NCBI GenBank assembly: GCA_017403955.1
Contig: JAFRDH010000007.1
Location: 186,001 to 250,000 of the forward strand
Length of the DNA stretch: 64,000 bases
Source of the DNA: Mogibacterium sp.
GTDB taxonomy: Bacteria; Bacillota; Clostridia; Peptostreptococcales; Anaerovoracaceae
Direction of reading: 5' to 3'
Shown: one piece after another, positions 36,544-45,224 of the stretch
How the letters are laid out: each line of letters starts with the position of its first letter
Numbering within the stretch: position 1 is the first letter of the stretch
The notes under the pieces: generated by a model
What the model saw: only the letters and a program-made list of their open reading frames with translations
Told to the model about the DNA's origin: nothing
The model's database searches: none
Translations under genes and position numbers: made by a program

Positions 36544-39222
36544 ATGTATTCAGACGGTAACTATACTTCTGCACAGAAGAACTATGTCCTGTGCAGAAAA
36601 GATCTCGATGAGATCAGGAACGGCAATTTTGAAGTATCAGGCTATGAATCCTGCAACAAAATGCAGTTTCTCCGGATCGCGGGTGTAACGAATTTCTGGA
36701 AGACAGAAGAAAATCTCAATGTTACTTCGCTTGTGGGAGACATTCTCAACAGCTGTGTCAGAGAGAATGCTCCGTTTGTTTATGTAATAAAAGGGAATAA
36801 AGACGGGATACAGATCTATATCGGAGCACTGGAAATGCTGGTTTCAAGCTATGCTTCCGCATACAGAACAGCATATCCCGGAATAGATATCAGGAAGACA
36901 GAGGGAAACCCTTTGTCTTCTTGTGCTTGTGCTTATGGAGGAATGATAACCGGTCTTCCGACAAACAAGGCCGGTGCGGATAAGCGCAATTATCAGATAG
37001 AAAACATCTGCCGCGGAATGCTCGGCAGAAATTTTACATATGTCGTAGTAGCTGCAGGTGTCCATCCGCTGGCTGTCAGCCACGGGCATGAGAGGCTTCT
37101 TGAGGAGATGGAAGAGACCTACTCTTTGATCAACCGGACGATTTCCGGAGGAGCGCAGGGAAATATACAGGCGCAGCGGCAGGATTTTCACAGCAGGAAT
37201 TATTTCGACAATCTTGAATGTCTCGAGAATTTTGTCAGAGAAGGCATCTCAAGAGGAATGTGGAGAGTCAACACTTACTATGCAGCCGATACTGCGGGCG
37301 ACTCACTCAGGCTCCAGAGCATCATCAAGTCCGCTTTTTCCGGAGAAGAATCAAGACCTGACCCTATCAGGGCGATAGATTTCATACATGTCAACGATGT
37401 CATCACCAAACCGCTGATGATCGCAGAGCCTGCCAAGTCGCAGCGTCTGCATCCGCTGGGGGACATGGACACTGACAGAGCCGGAATAACGCCGAGGCTT
37501 TTCATCTATAAATATCAGACACTTATGAACAGCGATCAGCTCGCGGTCATGTGCCAGCTGCCTGCGAAAGAATTCCCGGGTTATTACGTTGATGACTATG
37601 TCGAATTCGATGTTTCTGTCAGGAGCGCGGAAAGACTTTCGCATCCGCTTCCGATCGGAGATATCACTGTTGCAGGAAGGGCAAATGCTGCTGCCGTGAA
37701 TAATAAATATTATCTTGAGAAAAACGATCTCACAAGACATGCTCTTGTTATCGGAATTACCGGCGGAGGCAAGACCAATACGTGCAAATCCATCCTCAGG
37801 GCACTGTGGGATCCGGAAAATCGTGAAGAAAGGGTGCCTTTCCTCGTGATCGAGTCTGCTAAACGTGAATATTGGGAACTCAGAAAGGTCAAGGGATTTG
37901 AAGATCTTCTCGTATACACGCTCGGAGGCGAGTCCAACACATCGGTTCCTTACAGGATCAACCCGTTCGAGGCTATGCCGGGGATATCACTGCAGACACA
38001 TATCGACTATCTCCTGTCGACATTCAAGGCAGCGTTTGATCTGTTTCCACCCCTTCCGTATATTCTCGAGCAGGCAGTGTATGATGTATACAAGGACCGT
38101 GGCTGGGATATCATAGAGAATACGAATAAATGCGGACTTACTGATTATCCTACTCTGTCAGATCTGTATTCGAAGATCGAAGAGATCGTAGATAATATGG
38201 GGTATCATCAGGAGGTCCAGTCCAACGTCAAGACTGCATTGCTCGCCAGAGTCAATTCTCTGATGATCGGCGGTAAAGGCGCGATGCTGAACACTCAGTA
38301 TTCGATACCTATCTCTGAGCTTCTGAACCGCCCTGTAGTGATGGAACTCGAAGATCTCGGTGATGATGAGACCAAATCATTTGTGATCGGTCTCTTGCTG
38401 GTACAGCTGTACGAATACAGAAAGTCACAGATGACAGGCACATCCAGAAAATTGTCGCATCTCCTCGTTGTAGAGGAAGCGCACAGACTTCTCAAAAATG
38501 TGCCGGAGATAAGTGAAGGCAACAACACAAGAGCCAAATCAGTTGAGTTCTTCTGTAATCTGCTTGCAGAGATCAGAACATACGGGCAGGGTATCATGAT
38601 CTCAGATCAGATACCGACCAAGCTTGCTCCCGATACGATCAAGAACACAAACCTCAAGATCTTGCACAGAACAGTCGCTGCTGATGACAGAGAGACGATG
38701 GGTCGTGCAATGAACATGGATGAGAATCAGATCAACTACCTGAGCTCGCTCGAGAGAGGTTATGCAGCTGTTTATGCAGAGGGCGATAATAAGCCTAAGT
38801 GTGTGAAGCTGCCTCTTGTAAAGATCGATTATAAGGGGACAAGAGCGGATCTGATCAACGAATCCAGAGCTAGAGCTGCCAGAATATCCCACAGGCAGAT
38901 GCGCAGTCCGGATCATGCAGCAGGATGCAAGTATTGCAAGGCAAAATGCGAATACTATGACAGAGCTGTAAGATACATTGATTCTCAAATCAACTGCAGT
39001 CTGGTTCTTGAAAAATGGAAGAAGGCAAACTATCTTCCTGGAGATATGGAGATGTTCCTGAGATCCCCGATGATGAAGGGCCTTGACAAATCAGGGCTTT
39101 ACAAAAGAGTTTGTATCATAGGGTATATTCTCTCGAAAGACAAAGATCTCAGCGACGAGATGCAGAGATCATACATTACAAGATATATACAATTCTATAA
39201 TAAACATGCAGGAGGAAAGTAA
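36544..39222 (+). CDS. HerA/FtsK-superfamily ATPase
   Basis: The 892-residue protein has an N-terminal region of about 370 residues with no known match by eye, then a DUF87/HerA-type ATPase. Walker A is GITGGGKTN (404-412), the segment FLVIESAKREYWELR follows as in HerA/VirB4-like proteins, and the Walker B with catalytic Glu is LLVVEEAH (640-647). RTYGQGIMISDQIPTKL and LKILHRT resemble the sensor part. A C-terminal Cys group (CKYCKAKCEYYD, about 794) may bind metal. HerA/FtsK enzymes are hexameric pumps moving DNA or, in secretion systems, protein. Which one is moved here is unknown. The next gene starts on the base after its stop codon. Confidence 0.88.
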   Translation: MYSDGNYTSAQKNYVLCRKDLDEIRNGNFEVSGYESCNKMQFLRIAGVTNFWKTEENLNVTSLVGDILNSCVRENAPFVYVIKGNKDGIQIYIGALEMLVSSYASAYRTAYPGIDIRKTEGNPLSSCACAYGGMITGLPTNKAGADKRNYQIENICRGMLGRNFTYVVVAAGVHPLAVSHGHERLLEEMEETYSLINRTISGGAQGNIQAQRQDFHSRNYFDNLECLENFVREGISRGMWRVNTYYAADTAGDSLRLQSIIKSAFSGEESRPDPIRAIDFIHVNDVITKPLMIAEPAKSQRLHPLGDMDTDRAGITPRLFIYKYQTLMNSDQLAVMCQLPAKEFPGYYVDDYVEFDVSVRSAERLSHPLPIGDITVAGRANAAAVNNKYYLEKNDLTRHALVIGITGGGKTNTCKSILRALWDPENREERVPFLVIESAKREYWELRKVKGFEDLLVYTLGGESNTSVPYRINPFEAMPGISLQTHIDYLLSTFKAAFDLFPPLPYILEQAVYDVYKDRGWDIIENTNKCGLTDYPTLSDLYSKIEEIVDNMGYHQEVQSNVKTALLARVNSLMIGGKGAMLNTQYSIPISELLNRPVVMELEDLGDDETKSFVIGLLLVQLYEYRKSQMTGTSRKLSHLLVVEEAHRLLKNVPEISEGNNTRAKSVEFFCNLLAEIRTYGQGIMISDQIPTKLAPDTIKNTNLKILHRTVAADDRETMGRAMNMDENQINYLSSLERGYAAVYAEGDNKPKCVKLPLVKIDYKGTRADLINESRARAARISHRQMRSPDHAAGCKYCKAKCEYYDRAVRYIDSQINCSLVLEKWKKANYLPGDMEMFLRSPMMKGLDKSGLYKRVCIIGYILSKDKDLSDEMQRSYITRYIQFYNKHAGGK

Positions 39223-40950
39223 ATGGCCGACGAAAGAGTGATAATGCAGGCCGATCTTACTAAGATCGCGAGCAATCTCAACGCCATACATGAAGATCTG
39301 AATGTGATCGACCGGGAAGTCGGATCTGTTAATAATAATGTCAAGGTCGTATATGACGAGATCGGTGCGCTTGCAGCTGAATTCCATGACTTTGTTACTG
39401 CTCAGCAGAGAGTCAACAGACTTCAGCAGGCTGAGACACGCCTTGTGCAGATCAGGCAGGAACTCAAGGATAAATACGGACATTATGATGTGGTAAGAAG
39501 ATCTGCAACAGGCATTCTTCAGGCGGATGATCTTGAGATCGTAAGAAGAGAGACTATCAGCAACCTCACCGAAGAGCTTATGATAACCACTCCGGGATAC
39601 TGGCTCGCTCCTTGCCTTGTTGCTCTCGCAGCATGGATAAATGATCAGCCGGAACTTGCGGAGAGAGCTCTCAAAGAAGGTATCAGGAGAAACGATGAGA
39701 AAACATCACTTTTCTTCGCGCTTATCTGCCGCAGGGCAGACAGGAAGAGGGCAAGCCTGAGATGGACGCAGCGTTACCTTGCAAACCAGGATCCTGAGAA
39801 TCTTGACAGGAACTCGATCATCATCCTCGATGCTTTCGCCAGCGGACTGCTCGGACATGATTCAGAAGGAGTTATCTCCAAGCAACTTGACAAGTGGATG
39901 ACACATCTCGAATCACAGCCGGGCTTTACTGAACAACAGAAGTCCCAATGGTCAGATGCTATCAAACTCAAACGCAAGCCGATCGATGCTTCTTCATATC
40001 CATACCTCAGGAAGTACAGTCATACCTGGCCGGTTCTTGAAGATATTCTGGAAGGTGCCTATCTTCACGCAGAGATGCTCGGCTATCTCCAGGGAATTTT
40101 CAGCCAGACTGTGTCGACTGCAAGCCTGAAGGAGCAGCTTGATGAAATTCTTGACAGCCTTGTCACGGATTTCGATGACGAAGAACTCCCGCTCAGGAAA
40201 AAAGAAAAATTCGAGCAGTTTATCGTAGATTTCAATGGCGATGAAAAACGCGCCCGCCAGAACATGATGGTTGAAGAATCTGCTTTCGAAGAGCACAAGG
40301 ATTTCACTCAGCTTCTCACAGATGCAGCTATGAAACCTGAGAGCTCGCACGCAAGTGTATCGACTCAGAAATTCGCGTTCGCGCTCTCCAAGGATTGGGT
40401 GACAGATGCATATAAAGATGTAGTTGCCGAGAACAGAAGCAAGATCCCTGCTCAGATCGAGATAAATGTCGACACCTTCAATGGCGTGACAACTGACGGA
40501 TCGAACGAGGAAGAACTCGTTTCTCAGTTCAATGCTCTTGTGAATGCTGAGAAAGCAGCAGCGCTCGCAAAGTGTGTGCTGAGCATGTTTGAACAATTCT
40601 GCCTGTTTGGCGGCGTAGCTATCGCAGTCATCGGTGTCGTGATGATGGTGATGGGAAGTACATTCCTCGGCCTTATCGCTATTATTGCCGGTGCAGGACT
40701 GGTACTCAATCATTTCTCCAAGAAGAAAAGAGTAGATGCCAACCGTCAGAGTATTGAGAACCAGTATGAATTGAAACGGAACAATGGCATACAGATAATC
40801 AGAGCGATCATCGCAGAAGTAGTTGATTTCAGAGCGGAATTTGCCGGAGAAGACAGTAAGAGCAAAGATGTCCTCGACTTCCTTGCCGGGATCAGACCGG
40901 AGCAGTATATCAATATGCTTCCGGGTTCAACACGAAAAGTAAGCTTGTAA
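39223..40950 (+). CDS. Unrecognised coiled-coil membrane protein, 575 residues
   Basis: I recognise no family. Residues 1 to about 85 form a heptad-rich coiled coil (KIASNLNAIHEDLNVIDREV). A helical, TPR-like part follows (AALA/ERALKEGIRR). Two closely spaced hydrophobic segments lie around residues 460-495 (FGGVAIAVIGVVMMVMG, then LIAIIAGAGLVL), with a basic charged stretch after them, so most of the protein is probably cytosolic and tethered to the membrane. The ATG follows the HerA stop with no gap, with AGGAGG inside the HerA end, implying tight coupling to that ATPase. Confidence 0.75.
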   Translation: MADERVIMQADLTKIASNLNAIHEDLNVIDREVGSVNNNVKVVYDEIGALAAEFHDFVTAQQRVNRLQQAETRLVQIRQELKDKYGHYDVVRRSATGILQADDLEIVRRETISNLTEELMITTPGYWLAPCLVALAAWINDQPELAERALKEGIRRNDEKTSLFFALICRRADRKRASLRWTQRYLANQDPENLDRNSIIILDAFASGLLGHDSEGVISKQLDKWMTHLESQPGFTEQQKSQWSDAIKLKRKPIDASSYPYLRKYSHTWPVLEDILEGAYLHAEMLGYLQGIFSQTVSTASLKEQLDEILDSLVTDFDDEELPLRKKEKFEQFIVDFNGDEKRARQNMMVEESAFEEHKDFTQLLTDAAMKPESSHASVSTQKFAFALSKDWVTDAYKDVVAENRSKIPAQIEINVDTFNGVTTDGSNEEELVSQFNALVNAEKAAALAKCVLSMFEQFCLFGGVAIAVIGVVMMVMGSTFLGLIAIIAGAGLVLNHFSKKKRVDANRQSIENQYELKRNNGIQIIRAIIAEVVDFRAEFAGEDSKSKDVLDFLAGIRPEQYINMLPGSTRKVSL

Positions 40951-40968
40951 AAGAAAGGGGAAGAACAA

Positions 40969-41172
40969 ATGGCAGAAGGAAATAAGATCCAGTGCCCTAA
41001 ATGCGGCTCATTGAATGAGGCAAATTCTCTTTTCTGCGGGGCATGCGGAGCAAAACTGCCTGCAGCAAATACTGCAGACAATGAAGAAGAATTAAGCGCT
41101 TTTGCAAAGGGACTCCCCGGATGGGATCTCGTTCCTCCTAATGAACCTGTCAGAAGAAGGAGAAGAATATGA
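40969..41172 (+). CDS. Small zinc-ribbon protein
   Basis: The 67-residue protein is a single zinc ribbon (CPKCGSLNEANSLFCGACG), followed by an acidic stretch, an aromatic FAKGLPGWDLVPP and a basic RRRRR tail. It has no membrane segment. Small zinc ribbons of this type usually bind partner proteins or nucleic acid. It overlaps the next gene by four bases (ATGA), and GAAAGGGGAAG precedes its start. Confidence 0.8.
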   Translation: MAEGNKIQCPKCGSLNEANSLFCGACGAKLPAANTADNEEELSAFAKGLPGWDLVPPNEPVRRRRRI

Positions 41173-41618
41173 TAAGGGCACCACATACTTATGCAGAATG
41201 GGCTAGTGTTCTGACACTTCTTAAAGATAAAACTGACGATGACGCAGTCCTTGCCGCGATGCAGGCAGGAACTATCGAATGGCAGACCGGAGTCGCGGAG
41301 CGGTTTTCAAAGAAACTGATCGATGCTGTTAACTCACGAATGAACGCTGCCAGCGACAAATTCCAGCTGGATATACAGCGTGCAGGAGGGCAGGAACGCG
41401 CTATCGTGCAGGCGCTTCTGGCACTCAGGAAGGAAATGAGATTCCTGACCCGTGTCCTTGACATCCGTGCAATACCTGAACAGGACCGGGCTCAGTATGT
41501 CGGACTTGTCAGAGCACAGGCAGATGCTATGCAGAAGTCACTTGAGGACTCGGCAAAAGCAGACAGGACAGGAAAGCTTTCAAGTATCATCAGAAACAAC
41601 AGAGTCAATTCATTGTAG
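41169..41618 (+). CDS. Unrecognised helical protein, 149 residues
   Basis: No family is recognised. It is almost entirely helical by composition, with Ala/Arg/Lys-rich amphipathic stretches (RMNAASDKFQLDIQRA and LVRAQADAMQKSLEDSA), no signal peptide and no membrane segment. The start overlaps the stop of the zinc-ribbon gene (ATGA, 41169-41172), and the AAA+ ATPase gene follows 12 bases later. This suggests a stoichiometric subunit or adaptor of that ATPase. It lacks the W-x-G turn of WXG100 secretion substrates. Confidence 0.72.
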   Translation: MIRAPHTYAEWASVLTLLKDKTDDDAVLAAMQAGTIEWQTGVAERFSKKLIDAVNSRMNAASDKFQLDIQRAGGQERAIVQALLALRKEMRFLTRVLDIRAIPEQDRAQYVGLVRAQADAMQKSLEDSAKADRTGKLSSIIRNNRVNSL

Positions 41619-41630
41619 GAGAGGTTACAG

Positions 41631-43208
41631 ATGAGCAATATAATAGAATGCAAAAAGCTGCTGAAGCGTTATTTGGTGGCAAGGATCCCGTTTATTTCGA
41701 TCAACACAGTTGAGACGGGAAGAGCACTAGATCTTCTCGAAGAGCTCGGCGAAGAGCTGAACAATTCGATCTATGTGCACTCGCTCACAAAGGGCATGTA
41801 TGAGCTGTCCGGTGGGAAGAAAATAAACGATGATAAATCCATTTACGGAGCAGTAGATTATATTACAGACCAGCTGAGACACAGAACGGGTCTGACATTT
41901 GTATTCACGGATATTCCTGATGTCAGTGACGAAAACGATAATTCCAAGCAGATGCTGGCTCTTGTCAATCTTGCAGTAGACACAGGCAGCATTATTATAG
42001 TGCTCAACCACAACCCGATCTGGTCTAATCTCCAGAGGCTGGGAATGACGATAAAACTCGGGCTGCCGGATGAAGATGAGCTTTTTGAGATCATCAAAAG
42101 CATCATCAGTGACAATTATTCCATTATGGAAACTTGTGAGTGGGATGAGAATGATATCCGTGAGGCCGCCGCTACTCTGAACGGCGCTACCAGAATAGAA
42201 GCGGAGAACGTAATCCTCGCTTTGCTTGGCAGCAAGAAACTCCTCAAGTCAGACATGGATGAAGTAAGAAGGGCGAAAGACCGCCTGTTCACAGACATCT
42301 CCGGACTTGAGAAAATCGATGTCGATGAGAGCGTCAAGGACGTTGGAGGTCTCGCCGGACTGCGCAAATGGCTTGATGAGAAGAAGGAACTCATGACACC
42401 GGAGAAGAAGGCTGAGCTAAGAGCAAAAGGCCTTCAGCCGCCTAGAGGCATTCTCCTGGTAGGTGTCCCGGGATGCGGTAAGTCACTGTCTGCGAAGTCG
42501 ATCTCCGCGAACTGGAAGCTTCCTCTCTACAGGCTCGATTTCGCTACAGTACAGGGAATGTATGTCGGCCAGTCGGAGAACCAGCTCAAGAACGCTCTTG
42601 CAACAGCCGAGAGTGTCGCGCCTTGCATACTGTGGATAGATGAGATAGAGAAAGGCCTGTCAGGTGCAGGTCCTAACGCAGGTGACGGAGGCGTTTCCAC
42701 AAGGATGGTAGGACAGTTCCTGTTCTGGCTCCAGGAGTGCAAAAAGCCTGTATTCGTGGTCGCGACTGCAAATGATGTCTCGATGCTGCCATCTGAGCTC
42801 CTGCGCCGCGGAAGATTCGATGAGTTGTTCTTCGTGGATCTGCCGACTGCAGAAGAGAGACGCGAGATACTCTCTCTGTATTTCAGAAGATATCTCAGCC
42901 TGAATTTCGGCGGACCGTTTGCTGATAAAATCGTCGAAATGACAGACGGCTTCACGGGCGCTGACCTTGAATCGACAGTACGTGATCTTGCGTACAGGGT
43001 CATCGCAAACAGTAATTTCAGCCTTACCGAAGCAAGTATTTTCACAGCATTCAACAATGTTGTTCCGCTCTCGCAGACCAGCCCTGAGAGGATCGAAGCG
43101 ATCAGAGACTGGGGCAGAGAAAGAGCTGTTCCGGCTTCGGGAAGACCGATCGGTGATGAGAAATTATCACGCAAAGAAGGAACCAGAACAAGAAGAGTAC
43201 TTGTTTAG
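41631..43208 (+). CDS. Ycf46-like AAA+ ATPase
   Basis: The 525-residue protein has an N-terminal AAA-like half without a clear P-loop (KLLKRYLVARIPFISINTVE to about 190), then an intact AAA+ domain with Walker A GVPGCGKS, Walker B ILWIDEIE, and the second region of homology ending in LRRGRFDELFFVDLP (arginine fingers). This half-degenerate, half-active layout matches the Ycf46 group in cyanobacteria, plastids and Firmicutes, whose function is poorly known. GAGGTTACAG precedes the ATG. It forms a compact set with the two small genes upstream. Substrate remodelling in the cytoplasm is inferred. Confidence 0.88.
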   Translation: MSNIIECKKLLKRYLVARIPFISINTVETGRALDLLEELGEELNNSIYVHSLTKGMYELSGGKKINDDKSIYGAVDYITDQLRHRTGLTFVFTDIPDVSDENDNSKQMLALVNLAVDTGSIIIVLNHNPIWSNLQRLGMTIKLGLPDEDELFEIIKSIISDNYSIMETCEWDENDIREAAATLNGATRIEAENVILALLGSKKLLKSDMDEVRRAKDRLFTDISGLEKIDVDESVKDVGGLAGLRKWLDEKKELMTPEKKAELRAKGLQPPRGILLVGVPGCGKSLSAKSISANWKLPLYRLDFATVQGMYVGQSENQLKNALATAESVAPCILWIDEIEKGLSGAGPNAGDGGVSTRMVGQFLFWLQECKKPVFVVATANDVSMLPSELLRRGRFDELFFVDLPTAEERREILSLYFRRYLSLNFGGPFADKIVEMTDGFTGADLESTVRDLAYRVIANSNFSLTEASIFTAFNNVVPLSQTSPERIEAIRDWGRERAVPASGRPIGDEKLSRKEGTRTRRVLV

Positions 43209-43245
43209 CCATAAATAATATTCAATAATCGTGTTTGAGAAGGAT

Positions 43246-43272
43246 GCGAATGCCGGTTTTTGCGGTATTCGC
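43246..43272 (+). promoter_or_regulatory. 10-bp hairpin between the AAA+ gene and the toxin gene
   Basis: GCGAATGCCG (43246-43255) pairs with CGGTATTCGC (43263-43272), one G-T wobble, across a 7-base T-rich loop. There is only a weak T-rich tail (TTCTTGTG), so it is more an attenuator or RNA-processing site than a full terminator. It lies just before the toxin ribosome site. Confidence 0.5.
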
Positions 43273-43292
43273 TTCTTGTGGAGATAAGGGAT

Positions 43293-44282
43293 ATGGATAG
43301 TTACTCAGGAAGCGGCTCGTCGGGCTCATCATCCGGCTCGTTCGAGTCTTCATCAAGTTCATACGACTCACCTTCGAGTTCGTCTTCATACGAGTCATCA
43401 TCCGGCTCATATGAGTCTTCTTCCGGTTCAATGGATTCTTCAGAATATTCGGGAGAAAGCTACGATGATTGCGGAACTTCGGAAGGTTCTGAAAGTTCAG
43501 GAGGAGGCGAGTCCACGGCAGAGTTCAGTTCCGGAGAATATTCGGGGCAGTCTTATGATGATTGCGGAACATCCGGATCAGCTGAGAGCGTTGACCCGTC
43601 AGATGGCTCAGTAGAATACTCCGGTCAGAGTTATGATGACATCGGAGCTGAGGAGACCTGCGAACAGGAATCTGAAGAACCTGCGGATGCTGAAGACCTG
43701 AAAGCAAATGAAACAACTGATGATATAGAAACTGATGATTTAGAAAAAGAGAACTACGAAGATAAGCTCTCTGAACTGATACAGACAGAAGATCCTGAGC
43801 AGGGTCAGGAATTCACAGACGAAAGTGAGGAGTTATCTGACAGAGAAGCAGAGTTCAGAGAAATGACAGAGGATGAAGACTTTGCCAGTTATCTCGCAGA
43901 TATAGAAGAGCAGACAGGCAGACGCCTGGATGATGAACAGGTCAAAATCGTTACCGAGAAATGGGACAATAACGAATACTCATATATAGGCAAGGAAGCG
44001 ACCGAAGCTCATCGTACAGAATTCAATAATTGCAGGAAAGAAGTGATTCAGGATTGGGAAGAACATACCGGACAGGAATGGCCTCGATACGAAGAGCCGC
44101 TGTATTATAACGGCAGACAGCTCAAACCGGCAGGCGGAGCGTATGACGCTCACCACATTATTGAGAATTGTTATGACGGTGAGCATGAATGGTGGAATAT
44201 CCACCCCGCAAAGAATACGATAGAGCATCAAAATGGTATACATAGAGAGGGCGGACCGATCAACAAAGTGTTCAGCAAGTAA
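43293..44282 (+). CDS. Polymorphic-toxin-like protein with C-terminal HNH-type nuclease domain
   Basis: From ATG 43293 the product has 329 residues. The first 130 are very Ser-rich with repeated EYSG-x-SYDDCG units, the next 90 very acidic. The last 90 form a compact domain ending in YDAHHIIENCYDGEHEW (His287-His288) and a later N-x10-HQNGIH pattern, typical of HNH/beta-beta-alpha-metal nuclease toxins. No signal peptide, lipobox or WXG motif is seen. The next gene encodes a SUKH-type immunity protein 18 bases later, the standard layout of a polymorphic toxin and its antidote. A DNA- or RNA-cutting toxin whose release depends on the cluster is the best reading. Confidence 0.78.
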   Translation: MDSYSGSGSSGSSSGSFESSSSSYDSPSSSSSYESSSGSYESSSGSMDSSEYSGESYDDCGTSEGSESSGGGESTAEFSSGEYSGQSYDDCGTSGSAESVDPSDGSVEYSGQSYDDIGAEETCEQESEEPADAEDLKANETTDDIETDDLEKENYEDKLSELIQTEDPEQGQEFTDESEELSDREAEFREMTEDEDFASYLADIEEQTGRRLDDEQVKIVTEKWDNNEYSYIGKEATEAHRTEFNNCRKEVIQDWEEHTGQEWPRYEEPLYYNGRQLKPAGGAYDAHHIIENCYDGEHEWWNIHPAKNTIEHQNGIHREGGPINKVFSK

Positions 44283-44300
44283 AAGACAAAGGAGAATGCC

Positions 44301-44717
44301 ATGGTTAAGTTTATAAAAGTAAGACAGAGCGATATAGATGAATCAGAAAGAAAACTTGGTTTCACTATCCCTAAGAGTCTTAAAGAATTCTATCTCAAAT
44401 ACGGGTACGGCAATATTCCTTCACAAGGCTATAATTCTAATTTGCTGATGCACCCTGTTACAGCCGCGAATTTCAGACTTCATACTGAAGAATTCGATGG
44501 ATTCCCGGATATTGAGCTTTATGATGATTACAACAGGAAATACTTTGTATTTTTCGAAGCAAACGAATCACTCTTCTTTGCAGTGCCGCTCAACGGTTCT
44601 TCAGAAAGTGTTTTCGCAGGAAAAGTCAAAGTAGCAAATTCAATACCGGAATTTATTTTCAAGATCATCGAGAATGAGGACTACTACCTTCCTTTGATTT
44701 CCGGAGGGAACAAATAA
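44301..44717 (+). CDS. SMI1/KNR4 (SUKH) family immunity protein
   Basis: The 138-residue protein begins with the SUKH hallmark: an amphipathic helix ending in RKLGFTIPKSLKEFYLKYGYGNI. A central beta-rich section and a C-terminal helix follow. SUKH proteins bind and neutralise nuclease toxins of neighbouring genes. Its place directly after the HNH-nuclease gene makes it the likely antidote. CAAAGGAG lies before the ATG. It overlaps the next gene by one base (TAATG). Confidence 0.88.
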   Translation: MVKFIKVRQSDIDESERKLGFTIPKSLKEFYLKYGYGNIPSQGYNSNLLMHPVTAANFRLHTEEFDGFPDIELYDDYNRKYFVFFEANESLFFAVPLNGSSESVFAGKVKVANSIPEFIFKIIENEDYYLPLISGGNK

Positions 44718-45202
44718 TGGCAAGACGAATCCTGGACTTAAATAAACCACAGCAGCAGTCATCATCGTTGCTTGACGCTACAGCCACGCAGAACAAGCAG
44801 ACAAGCAAGCTCGATCAGATGACAATGGATAGATTGCTGAGAAAGCCAAGATCAAAAGCTTATATGGATGCGATCCATAAGCTGGATGCCGGTGGGCATG
44901 TTCACAACAAGGCAAAGGTAGATGCTATAATAGACGCAATCAGACAGGAGTTTCCTGAAGTAGAGATAAATGGTATACTTTTAGGATATGTAGCTAAGTG
45001 CTATCTTGGTAAGCCGTATGAGGTGCATACTCTTGATCTTAGCGGTCAGATAATTGAGCATTATAAAGCCGGCCAGCCGCTTCCGAACGGAATGGAGAAA
45101 GCGCGCGGACTGGCTATGTACGGCGGATACGATTTCATAGAAGTATATGTTGACTGCCTCAGAGCAGTCAGCTCAGACGGAACAGTTTCCGTAGTCAAAT
45201 AG
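44717..45202 (+). CDS. Unrecognised 161-residue protein
   Basis: I recognise no family. The N-terminal 40 residues are Gln/Ser/Leu-rich and look flexible. The rest is a compact alpha/beta region (EINGILLGYVAKCYLGKPY, then KARGLAMYGGYDFIEVY). There is no signal peptide or membrane segment. The ATG shares one base with the stop of the immunity gene, so its translation is probably coupled. A second immunity, adaptor or cargo protein is possible. Confidence 0.7.
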   Translation: MARRILDLNKPQQQSSSLLDATATQNKQTSKLDQMTMDRLLRKPRSKAYMDAIHKLDAGGHVHNKAKVDAIIDAIRQEFPEVEINGILLGYVAKCYLGKPYEVHTLDLSGQIIEHYKAGQPLPNGMEKARGLAMYGGYDFIEVYVDCLRAVSSDGTVSVVK

Positions 45203-45224
45203 TAGACAGAAGGAGGTAGCTCCA

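Noticed and set aside
43300-43640. Satellite or non-coding TC-rich repeat
   Set aside because: It is the in-frame Ser-rich N-terminal part of the nuclease toxin, with an intact frame and ribosome site.
36544-45202. Type VII secretion system (EssC-like ATPase plus WXG100 proteins)
   Set aside because: The ATPase is a single-domain HerA type, no WXG motif is present in the small helical proteins, and no EsaA/EssB-like gene is seen.
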